DNA from: Roseburia sp.
Lineage (GTDB): Bacteria > Bacillota > Clostridia > Lachnospirales > Lachnospiraceae
DNA: 42,098 nt
Assembly: GCA_023664265.1 (NCBI GenBank)
Contig: JAMPFV010000021.1
Span: 1 to 42,098 of the forward strand
Direction of reading: 5' to 3'
The position numbers were made by a program, and so were the translations under genes. Shown here one piece after another: positions 26,172 to 32,695 of the stretch. The notes under the pieces were generated by a model. It was not told where the DNA came from and searched no databases. It saw only the letters and a list, made by a program, of their open reading frames with translations. Within the stretch, counting starts at the first letter, position 1; every line of letters starts with the position of its first letter.

Positions 26172-26639
26172 ATGGAAATGAAAAAATTGTTTGGTGCAGG
26201 ACTGATAACTGTTTGTTTAATGACAGGTTGTGCGAATCCGATGGTTGCCATATATGATAACGATATAAAAATAGCAAGCAGTACCAATTCATATAACCTT
26301 AATAACTATGAACAAACGGCAGAGGACGGGCATTTTACGGCAAGTGTTGAAAAAATGGAGGGTATGGACACCATATGGGTTTTTGATGCGGAGGAAGATA
26401 CATCTTTAGATATAACATACACATTAAATGTTTCCTCCGGTAAGATGAAACTTGTATTGATAAATCCAAATGGAGATGTCTCAATCATTGCTGAATGCGA
26501 TACCGAAATGTTGGAGCCTGTTCAAAGTACGTTGAATGCAGAAAGTGGAAACAATAGAATTAAGATAGTTGCCGGCGAGAATACAAAGTTTGATATTGAG
26601 ATTTCCATTCCAGAGGGCGAATTTAAGGAGTTAGATTGA
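26172..26639 (+). CDS. small lipoprotein of unknown function
   Basis: 155 residues. The N-terminus MEMKKLFGAGLITVCLMTGC has a lipobox with Cys20, so it should be lipid-anchored outside the membrane. The mature part has alternating strand-like segments (DTSLDITYTLNVSSGKMKLV, then NRIKIVAGENTKFDIEISI) and looks like a small beta-sandwich; no family is recognised. The start follows TGGAGG. The TGA lies inside a 16-bp terminator-like hairpin. Its promoter is copy A of the repeated module. Confidence 0.82.
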   Translation: MEMKKLFGAGLITVCLMTGCANPMVAIYDNDIKIASSTNSYNLNNYEQTAEDGHFTASVEKMEGMDTIWVFDAEEDTSLDITYTLNVSSGKMKLVLINPNGDVSIIAECDTEMLEPVQSTLNAESGNNRIKIVAGENTKFDIEISIPEGEFKELD

Positions 26640-26757
26640 AAAATAAGCTTGATAGCTTATTTTTCAATCGGCTATTTGTTTCTGAGCGAAAACAAATAGC
26701 CTTGATGGCAGACGAGAAAAATTTCTCGTCGCCTCTTCGCGACAAGTCGCTCAGAAA
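26634..26757 (+). other. cluster of nested hairpins downstream of the lipoprotein gene
   Basis: Three hairpins follow one another: a perfect 16-bp stem (26634-26649 with 26654-26669), a perfect 12-bp stem (26670-26681 with 26690-26701) and a 9-bp stem (26711-26719 with 26722-26730). In addition TTTCTGAGCGA (26679-26689), mostly the loop of the second, is complementary to TCGCTCAGAAA (26747-26757), so two alternative folds exist. The first hairpin is probably the terminator. The rest of the gap to the next gene (to 27051) holds the second promoter repeat and no ORF I would support. Confidence 0.75.
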
Positions 26758-26907
26758 TGAGGATTAGGTTAATTTTATCATTGGATGGCTTTCTGTTTGT
26801 CAGCTTAATCACTGCCGTAATCAAATCTTTTAATGCAACAACATATGAAAATGAAATCTTGTTTACCTATTGGCAGCGGTTATCTTAACAGGCAATCAGT
26901 TGCAACA

Positions 26908-27017
26908 GGAAGAACCTTGAAAGGGAACTTCAGAACGAGAGCCGACAGCAGGGCAGGACGAAACGGAAGAAATTTAATGAAAATGTGATAGAAATATGAA
27001 TGTGATTGTGGTATTAT
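26908..27017 (+). repeat. repeated promoter module, copy B (HD-domain gene)
   Basis: About 110 bases that align with 28844-28971, sharing AGAACCTTG, CTTCAGAACG, GAGCCGACAGCAG, ACGAAACGGA and GAAATTTAATG. Its end is a promoter: TAGAAA (26989-26994), 17 bases, TATTAT (27012-27017). Confidence 0.8.
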
Positions 27018-27051
27018 GTCAGAAATTCAAATCGGGATTGTGGAGGTAGAG

Positions 27052-27486
27052 ATGGTTTATACACCAATGACGGTCAAGGCTATGAAATATGCCTATGAAG
27101 CACATTTAGGACAGGTGGATTATAATAATGTTCCATATATTTTTCACCCATATCATTTAGCGGAGCAGATGGAAGAAGAAAAGTCCTGCACAGTTGCGCT
27201 GCTGCATGATGTCATTGAAGATACGGACACCACATTAGATGATTTAAAATTGGAATTTCCTGATGATATTGTTGAGGCAGTGGCGCTTTTAACACACGAC
27301 GAGGCAGTTGACTATTTTGATTATATAAAAAATCTCAAGAATAACCCTATTGCCCGAAAAGTTAAATTAGCGGATTTAGAGCATAATTCTGATGAAAACA
27401 GAGCTGTAGGGTGCAGCTTGTCAGAAGATGAACAAATTTATTGGAAAGAAAAATATGCAAAGGCGAAAATGATTTTGCATGACTAA
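27052..27486 (+). CDS. HD-domain hydrolase, short (p)ppGpp-hydrolase-like
   Basis: 144 residues. The HD motif is in ALLHDVIEDT near residue 49, and YIFHPYHLAEQM and VKLADLEHNSDENR supply the other usual metal and substrate positions of the SpoT/MESH-like HD fold. The protein has no synthetase, TGS or ACT domain, so it resembles small alarmone hydrolases or related nucleotide pyrophosphohydrolases. The start at 27052 follows GGAGGTAGAG and lies after the predicted transcription start; the earlier ATG at 27016 overlaps the -10 box and is unlikely. Confidence 0.82.
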   Translation: MVYTPMTVKAMKYAYEAHLGQVDYNNVPYIFHPYHLAEQMEEEKSCTVALLHDVIEDTDTTLDDLKLEFPDDIVEAVALLTHDEAVDYFDYIKNLKNNPIARKVKLADLEHNSDENRAVGCSLSEDEQIYWKEKYAKAKMILHD

Positions 27487-27500
27487 ATTCTTGTTCTTTG

Positions 27501-27522
27501 AATCGTCTGCTTGCAGACGATT
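27501..27522 (+). terminator. hairpin after the HD-domain gene
   Basis: AATCGTCTGC and GCAGACGATT form a 10-bp stem 14 bases after the stop codon; only a weak U-tract follows. Confidence 0.5.
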
Positions 27523-27643
27523 TGATACCGCAAACCGAGGGCAGTCAGCACAGAGCAGAGGGATACAGGCAAAGCGATGTTCCATCGCTTCGGCAGATGA
27601 TGATTGAACGGAATAGGGCAAAGGAAGATTGAGCAAAATTCAA

Positions 27644-27672
27644 TGGAATTGTGAGTGTGATTGTGGTAAAAT
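27644..27672 (+). promoter_or_regulatory. repeated promoter module, copy C (S66 peptidase gene)
   Basis: TGGAAT (27644-27649), a 17-base spacer ending GTGTGATTGTGG, then TAAAAT (27667-27672). The spacer end is identical to that of the GNAT copy up to its last base. Confidence 0.7.
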
Positions 27673-27719
27673 AACAGCGTTGGACAATTCAACAAACCGA
27701 AGTTTAAGGAGGAAGCAAA

Positions 27720-28805
27720 ATGAAAAATCTAATCATTCCGCCCAAATTGAACGAGGGTGATACAGTAGCATTTATTTCAATTTCAGGTGGCCGTGCCGGT
27801 GATGAAGATATGATTCCCCGGTATATGCTGGGTAAAAGGAGATTTGAAAAAATCTTTAATGTAAAAGTTGTTGAAACTCCCAATGCGCTTAGAGGGAGCG
27901 AGTATCTTTATGAGCATCCTGAGAAAAGAGCCGAAGATTTGATGTGGGCTTTGAAGGATGATTCCATCAAAGGGATTATCTGTAATCAGGGTGGAGATGA
28001 TTCCTATCGTGTTCTTCCGTATATCGATTCGCAGGTCATTCATGATCATCCCAAGGTATTTATGGGTTTTTCCGATATTGCTACATGGATGGCTGTTTTT
28101 GCATATGCAGGCGTCCGTGCTTATTACGGTCCCACTGTTCTGACCCCACTCGCACAGCCAGGGAAACTTGATGAGTATACGGAAGCGGCAATCAGACGGA
28201 CATTGTTTTCAAATGAGGTAATCGGCGAAATTAAACCTGCGGAAAAGAACACACCGATTGACTGGACTACAACATACACTGTCAAAGAGGGATCGAAAGA
28301 AGTTCAATATGAACGCTTTTTGGATAATGATGAGATTGATGATCCGAAAGATATAATTCCCTGGACACTCGGAACCGGCTACAAGGTATTGCAGGGGTTC
28401 GGAAGGGCCAGAGGCCATGTTATCGCGGTTTGCGGAGGCCCTCTTTGGCAGATAATGGGAACGAAGTATTTCCCCGGTCCCGATATATGGGAAGATTCCA
28501 TTATCGCGTTGGAACACGATAGCATTTATGGCAGTAAATTAGCCGGATTACATCAACTTCGTGCATTTGCCGCGGCCGGAGTTTTTGATAAGGCGAAAGC
28601 TGTGATCACAGGCCCTTTGGATGAGGACAATGAGGAAACAATCATAAAGGTTATCTGTAAGGAAGTTCACAGACCGGACATGGTCATATTGGAAAATGTG
28701 GATTACATTCACAGAACGCCTATGACTATACTTCCTACCGGGGCGTGGATGGAGATAGACTGTGACGTTCCGAGAATAGAAATACTCGAATCGGGGGTAT
28801 CATAA
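27720..28805 (+). CDS. S66 family peptidase (LD-carboxypeptidase / MccF-like)
   Basis: 361 residues. The S66 nucleophile is in VFMGFSDIATW near residue 117, the Glu in IALEHDS near 264 and the His in YIHRTPMTILPTGA near 329, so the Ser-Glu-His triad appears complete. CNQGGDD is the usual strand before it. Family roles: LdcA trims peptidoglycan tetrapeptides, whereas MccF cleaves peptidyl-nucleotide antibiotics such as microcin C and gives self-immunity. The length and lack of a signal peptide fit the cytosolic MccF-like group. The start follows AAGGAGG. Promoter copy C precedes it. Confidence 0.9.
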   Translation: MKNLIIPPKLNEGDTVAFISISGGRAGDEDMIPRYMLGKRRFEKIFNVKVVETPNALRGSEYLYEHPEKRAEDLMWALKDDSIKGIICNQGGDDSYRVLPYIDSQVIHDHPKVFMGFSDIATWMAVFAYAGVRAYYGPTVLTPLAQPGKLDEYTEAAIRRTLFSNEVIGEIKPAEKNTPIDWTTTYTVKEGSKEVQYERFLDNDEIDDPKDIIPWTLGTGYKVLQGFGRARGHVIAVCGGPLWQIMGTKYFPGPDIWEDSIIALEHDSIYGSKLAGLHQLRAFAAAGVFDKAKAVITGPLDEDNEETIIKVICKEVHRPDMVILENVDYIHRTPMTILPTGAWMEIDCDVPRIEILESGVS

Positions 28806-28843
28806 TACTGGGTAAAAGCATCCGAGGTAATCAACTATAACAG

Positions 28844-28971
28844 AAAGAACCTTGCGGGGGAGCTTCAGAACGGGAGCCGACAGCAGAACAGGCGCCAGAG
28901 CAGAACGAAACGGAGAGAGGAAGAAATTTAATGGAAATGTGATAGAAATATGAGTGTGATTGTGCCATTCT
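28844..28971 (+). repeat. repeated promoter module, copy D (GNAT gene)
   Basis: Aligns with copy B over its whole length, with an 18-base or so insertion around 28890. The promoter part has TAGAAA (28943-28948) and the 17-base spacer, but the -10 position reads CATTCT, so this copy may be weaker or use a shifted box. Confidence 0.78.
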
Positions 28972-29010
28972 ATAAGTGATATAAATCCCCATTTTATGGA
29001 GAGCCTTAAT

Positions 29011-29535
29011 ATGGAAATTGTAAAAATAAATCAACAAAATCTTACAGATATAAATAAAACAAAACAGCCGTTTGAAATCATTGGGAAAATAAAGCCTGTA
29101 TTTATCAACGGAATATGGACATATACGGAAGAAATATATGAACAATCCTATATGAAAGTATATTCAGATGATACCTGGGACTATGCTGCTTATATCAATA
29201 ATCCTGATAAAACTATTTTCTTAGCCTATTCTGATGACGGATGTGTTGGACAAATTGTTTTGAAAAGAGAGTGGAATAGGTATGCTTTTGTTGAGGATAT
29301 TTGTGTTGCAAAATCGGAAAGGGGACAGGGAATCGGCACAGGCTTAATACAAAAGGCAATCGAATGGGCTGAAAATTCTAATCTAAAGGGTTTAGCATTA
29401 GAAACGCAGGACAATAATTTGTTGGCTTGTCGGTTTTATGCAAAATGTGGCTTTGTAATCGGTGCAGTCAACACGATGCTTTATAGGAACTTTAATAATG
29501 GTGAATATGCTGTTTTTTGGTATTTATTGTTTTGA
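29011..29535 (+). CDS. GNAT acetyltransferase, streptothricin acetyltransferase (Sat4)-like
   Basis: 174 residues. Recognisable blocks shared with Sat-type enzymes as I remember them are PFEIIGKI near the start, WNRYAFVEDI, RGQGIGTGLI (acetyl-CoA loop, near 102), LETQDNNLLACRFY and the end EYAVFWYLLF. Such enzymes N-acetylate the beta-lysine of streptothricin and give resistance. The start at 29011 follows GGAGAG; in-frame ATGs at 28960 and 28996 are possible, but the first is inside the promoter module. Low G+C and neighbours suggest acquisition by transfer. Whether streptothricin is its real substrate is untested. Confidence 0.87.
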   Translation: MEIVKINQQNLTDINKTKQPFEIIGKIKPVFINGIWTYTEEIYEQSYMKVYSDDTWDYAAYINNPDKTIFLAYSDDGCVGQIVLKREWNRYAFVEDICVAKSERGQGIGTGLIQKAIEWAENSNLKGLALETQDNNLLACRFYAKCGFVIGAVNTMLYRNFNNGEYAVFWYLLF

Positions 29536-29675
29536 AGAGTATTACAACTTCCAGTTTCTGAATCCGTAGAAACAGACGGGCAGAAATTCAACGACTTGCT
29601 ATCCATTACAAATTCATAGGGGCATTGGAAATCCTTGAATAATGGATATTTTCTAAGTCACTTATTCCAACTAAC

Positions 29676-29763
29676 ATGTAAACTTTATCAGGAAAGAAAC
29701 AGCCCTGCTTGCCAAGCAAGCATGGATGTTTCTTTGAACGCAAGCAGCTGAGCTTGCGTTTTT
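29676..29763. repeat. 88-bp hairpin repeat, copy 1
   Basis: Starts ATGTAAACTTTATCAGG. It holds a roughly 19-bp stem with two mismatches (from 29693, loop near 29713) and then a terminator-like hairpin ACGCAAG/CTTGCGT followed by five T. It matches copy 2 exactly 110 bases downstream. The 500-base gap 29536-30033 has no supportable gene. Confidence 0.85.
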
Positions 29764-29785
29764 CCAGACGGAGAAAAAAGCGATA

Positions 29786-29873
29786 ATGTAAATTTTATCA
29801 GGAAAGAAACATCCATGCCTGCAAAGCAGGCATGGATGTTTCTTTGAACGCAAGCTGCTGAGCTTGCGTTTTT
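29786..29873. repeat. 88-bp hairpin repeat, copy 2
   Basis: The same unit as copy 1, but the first stem is perfect over 20 bp (AAAGAAACATCCATGCCTGC around an AAA loop). The second hairpin, again ACGCAAG/CTTGCGT plus T-run, acts as a plausible terminator before the promoter at 29878. Confidence 0.85.
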
Positions 29874-29877
29874 GGTC

Positions 29878-29906
29878 TTGTAAATAAAGCACATTATCAG
29901 TATAAT
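29878..29906 (+). promoter_or_regulatory. promoter of the diguanylate cyclase-metF-topoisomerase series
   Basis: TTGTAA (29878-29883), 17 bases, TATAAT (29901-29906). It leaves a leader of about 120 bases before the start at 30034. Confidence 0.75.
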
Positions 29907-29957
29907 AAAACTGAAAATTAAAATTTGGATTGCAGATAAGAAATTGCTTGCGCAGAG

Positions 29958-30017
29958 GCGCTTCGGCATGGAGGATATACGCATAGTCTCAGCAAAGCTG
30001 AGCCGGTAAAACAGCGC
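29958..30017 (+). promoter_or_regulatory. structured 5' leader of the diguanylate cyclase gene
   Basis: Nested pairings can be drawn: GCGC (29958-29961) with GCGC (30014-30017), CGGC (29964-29967) with GCCG (30002-30005), and CTCAGC (29988-29993) with GCTGAG (29997-30002). The same stretch is an open frame ending at 30009 with the 13-codon end MEDIRIVSAKLSR but no ribosome site. It does not match the c-di-GMP-I or -II riboswitch motifs I know. Confidence 0.35.
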
Positions 30018-30033
30018 AGAAATGAGGTGAAAT

Positions 30034-31809
30034 ATGCTTAAACGGAATTGCTCTTTCAAGGATCAGTGGAAAGGCCGTTCAAAAAAAGTGTTGAAAATCA
30101 TATGGATCATATATGCGATAGTGAGTGTCGTGTGGTGGCTGCCGCAGGTGGACAAGCTGATTGCGGGCGAGTATGCGTCAATCTCGCAGTATCTTCCGCT
30201 GGACGACGCATGGGATATTGCCATCAACGAAACCCTCTATGAGAATGTCTCGCTGGAGACGTTTCGATTCCCCCCGGTGCGCAAGGGCGATACGATTGTG
30301 ATGGAGCGCAGGCTTCCCGAGACGTGGGATATGACCGAGGGCACGCTGCGTTTTCATGTCAGACAGACCGCGATGAAGCTGTACATTGACGAGAAAATGG
30401 TATACGAGTACGGTTATCAGAGAATGGCGCAGAACAAGACGGTCGGCAGCGGCTTTCGGTTTATCAATTTCCCGAGCGAATATCAGGGGAAAACGCTGCG
30501 GATTAATTTATATGTGTCGGAGGACAGAGCCTTTTCAAGACTGGATTCGATTCGGATATATGAGTGGGAGAACGCGTACCGCGTCCTGATGACGGAGAAT
30601 CGGTATCCGCTGCTTCTGGGGTGCTTTTATCTGATTTTCGGACTGACGACCTGTGTGATCATGGTGTTTGCGCTGACGTTTTCGCTGAAATATGTTCGGC
30701 TGCTGTGCATCTCCGCATTCTGTATCTGTATGGGGCTGTGGACGCTGTGCTATTATAATGTGGTGCTGGTCTTTTCCATTCCGCTGTACTCGGTGTCCCT
30801 GATAGAATATATGGCGTTCTACCTTGCGCCGCTGCCGTTGGTCATCTATATGTGGGGAGATGTGAAGCAGATAAAGAATAAGCCGCTGCGGAATTTCTAT
30901 TGGGTGTTGTTGACCGTACAGGTCACAGCGACCGCTGTGATGATTGGCCTTCACGCGACGGATACCGTGCACTGTGCGGCGACCCTGAAGTATATGCAGA
31001 TGCTTATTCTCTGCTGTCTGATATATTTTATGCTGGTACTGCTGCTCAATCTGAAGGGCAGCAGCTCCATCGGGCGTCTGTATCTGATTGGCGCAATGAT
31101 TATCGGCGTCTGCGTCTCGATTGATTTGCTTGATTACCTTGCGAACCGCTATTATGGCAGAGATATCGTTCCGCTTCGGGGACTGTCCCCGTTCGGAGTG
31201 ATGATATTTGTTTTCATACTGATTGGCACTTTTTATGCCAACCTGACACAGAAAATGCTGCAGGAGACGGAGCGCAATTCTCTGATAAAGAGCGCGTATA
31301 CCGACGAGCTGACGCAGCTCCACAACCGCCGATACTGCGTGGAGCACATGCTTCGGATTCGGGAAAACAAGGAGCGGGAGTACACAGTGGTGTGCTTTGA
31401 CGTCAACAATCTGAAAACGGTGAACGACACCTATGGGCACGCCAAGGGCGACGTCTTGATAAGGAGTGCGGCGGATGTGATTGCGGAGACGTTTGGAAAG
31501 ACAGGGATGGTCGCGCGGATGGGCGGCGATGAATTTATCGCCATTCTGCCGACGGCCGCGAAGGAGCGGGTTGCCGCGCTGATGGAGCAGTTTCAGGTAA
31601 ATCTGCGCAGGAAGAATCAGGCGGTCAGGGACTTGGACATCTCCATTGCCTGCGGCTGCGCGTATGGGAATGAGGGAGAGAATGACATAGAGAAGGTATA
31701 TCAGCTTGCGGACAACGTGATGTATGCGAATAAGCAGCAGATGAAGCAGGAACAAAAGCAGGACGTGAAGCCGCAAAGCCAAGAGATACAAAACGGAGGT
31801 ACGATATGA
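30034..31809 (+). CDS. membrane diguanylate cyclase (GGDEF)
   Basis: 591 residues. One N-terminal membrane helix (about 20-40), an extracytoplasmic domain of about 150 residues that looks like a beta-sandwich (RFPPVRKGDTIVMERRLPE, then LRINLYVSEDRAFSRL), then about seven membrane helices (195-405). This resembles 7TM-DISM receptors. A GGDEF domain (about 420-570) follows, with ARMGGDEFIAIL near 495, so the active site is intact. The RxxD inhibitory site expected upstream reads GKTG and is missing. It makes c-di-GMP in response to an outside signal (inference). The start follows GAGGTG; its TGA overlaps the metF ATG. Confidence 0.9.
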   Translation: MLKRNCSFKDQWKGRSKKVLKIIWIIYAIVSVVWWLPQVDKLIAGEYASISQYLPLDDAWDIAINETLYENVSLETFRFPPVRKGDTIVMERRLPETWDMTEGTLRFHVRQTAMKLYIDEKMVYEYGYQRMAQNKTVGSGFRFINFPSEYQGKTLRINLYVSEDRAFSRLDSIRIYEWENAYRVLMTENRYPLLLGCFYLIFGLTTCVIMVFALTFSLKYVRLLCISAFCICMGLWTLCYYNVVLVFSIPLYSVSLIEYMAFYLAPLPLVIYMWGDVKQIKNKPLRNFYWVLLTVQVTATAVMIGLHATDTVHCAATLKYMQMLILCCLIYFMLVLLLNLKGSSSIGRLYLIGAMIIGVCVSIDLLDYLANRYYGRDIVPLRGLSPFGVMIFVFILIGTFYANLTQKMLQETERNSLIKSAYTDELTQLHNRRYCVEHMLRIRENKEREYTVVCFDVNNLKTVNDTYGHAKGDVLIRSAADVIAETFGKTGMVARMGGDEFIAILPTAAKERVAALMEQFQVNLRRKNQAVRDLDISIACGCAYGNEGENDIEKVYQLADNVMYANKQQMKQEQKQDVKPQSQEIQNGGTI

Positions 31810-32660
31810 TACAGGACTTATTGAACAGGACAAAGACAACGCTTTCCTTTGAGGTGTTTCCACCCAAAAAGGAGGACGAATTTCACAATATTTTCGCACG
31901 GCTGGAGGATTTTGCCGCGCTGGGGCCTGATTTTATCAGCTGCACCTACGGCGCGGGCGGCTCCAAGTCGGGCAAAACGGTTGAGATTGCATCCTACATT
32001 CAGAATAAGCTTCATATTGACGCGATTGCGCATATGACCTGCGTCGGCTTTAAGAAAGAGGATTTGGACAGGAACTGCGCGCTGCTGGCGCAGGAGGGCA
32101 TTCGTCATGTGCTTGCGCTGCGCGGGGACAGGCCGCAAGCCATGACGGACGAGCAGTTCAACGGCAGGGAATTTCTGTATGCCTCGGACATGGTGCGGTA
32201 TCTGAGGGCCAACACATCGCTGTGCATTGCAGGCGCCTGCTATCCCGAGAAGCACTGTGAGGCCGAGAGCGTGGCGGAGGATTTGGCGCATTTAAAGGAA
32301 AAGGTGGACGAGGGCGCAAGCTTTCTTATCACGCAGCTCTTTTTTGATAACGACTGCTTTTACCGCTTCCGCGAGCAGGCCGCAGGCATGGGGATTACGG
32401 TTCCGATTTGCGCGGGAATTATGCCGATTACGACGGCGGGGCAGATTGGGACGAGCGTTACCCTGTCAGGCTCCTCGGTGCCCAAGCGGCTCTCGGACAT
32501 GCTCGACGCTTATGGGGATAAGCCCGAGGAGCTGCGCAAGGCGGGGATTGAGTACGCGGTTCGCCAAATCCTTGACTTGAAGGCGCACGGCGTTGACGGG
32601 ATCCATCTTTACACGATGAATCGGGTGAAGACGACGGCAGAGATTGCGGCGCAGATATAG
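31806..32660 (+). CDS. metF: methylenetetrahydrofolate reductase
   Basis: 284 residues, the usual bacterial single-domain length. It reduces 5,10-methylene-THF to 5-methyl-THF with FAD, for methionine synthesis or the acetyl-CoA pathway. FEVFPPK at the start carries the conserved Glu; SCTYGAGGS, HMTCVG, LALRGD and ITQLFFDND are family blocks. The ATG overlaps the stop of the diguanylate cyclase gene (ATGA), and GGAGG lies upstream, so the pair is translationally coupled. No zinc-finger partner protein of the acetogen MetVF type is next to it. Confidence 0.94.
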   Translation: MIQDLLNRTKTTLSFEVFPPKKEDEFHNIFARLEDFAALGPDFISCTYGAGGSKSGKTVEIASYIQNKLHIDAIAHMTCVGFKKEDLDRNCALLAQEGIRHVLALRGDRPQAMTDEQFNGREFLYASDMVRYLRANTSLCIAGACYPEKHCEAESVAEDLAHLKEKVDEGASFLITQLFFDNDCFYRFREQAAGMGITVPICAGIMPITTAGQIGTSVTLSGSSVPKRLSDMLDAYGDKPEELRKAGIEYAVRQILDLKAHGVDGIHLYTMNRVKTTAEIAAQI

Positions 32661-32695
32661 GCGCGGCGGACAGAGGAACGAAACGGAGAGCAGGC

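Noticed and set aside
29676..29873. CRISPR array
   Set aside because: Only two repeats of 88 bp with internal hairpins and a 22-bp spacer, and no cas genes.
24848..29880. A classical integron in the AT-rich block
   Set aside because: No tyrosine recombinase and no typical attC core sites are seen, and the genes have their own promoters on both strands; only the cassette-like layout remains.
29968..30009. A 13-codon leader peptide in the cyclase leader
   Set aside because: No Shine-Dalgarno sequence precedes its ATG and no regulatory codons stand out.
29907..30033. c-di-GMP riboswitch ahead of the cyclase gene
   Set aside because: The conserved core blocks of the known c-di-GMP-I and -II classes are not present; only a general nested fold can be drawn.
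29671..30059. Minus-strand open frames with repeated peptides (NASSAACVQRNIHAC)
   Set aside because: The repetition comes only from the two 88-bp DNA repeats; there is no ribosome site and the frames cross terminator hairpins.
32676..32690. A 15-base match (GAACGAAACGGAGAG) between the topB start region and the island promoter repeat at 28903
   Set aside because: The match is short, purine-rich and overlaps a ribosome site; no flanking similarity extends it, so chance is likely.
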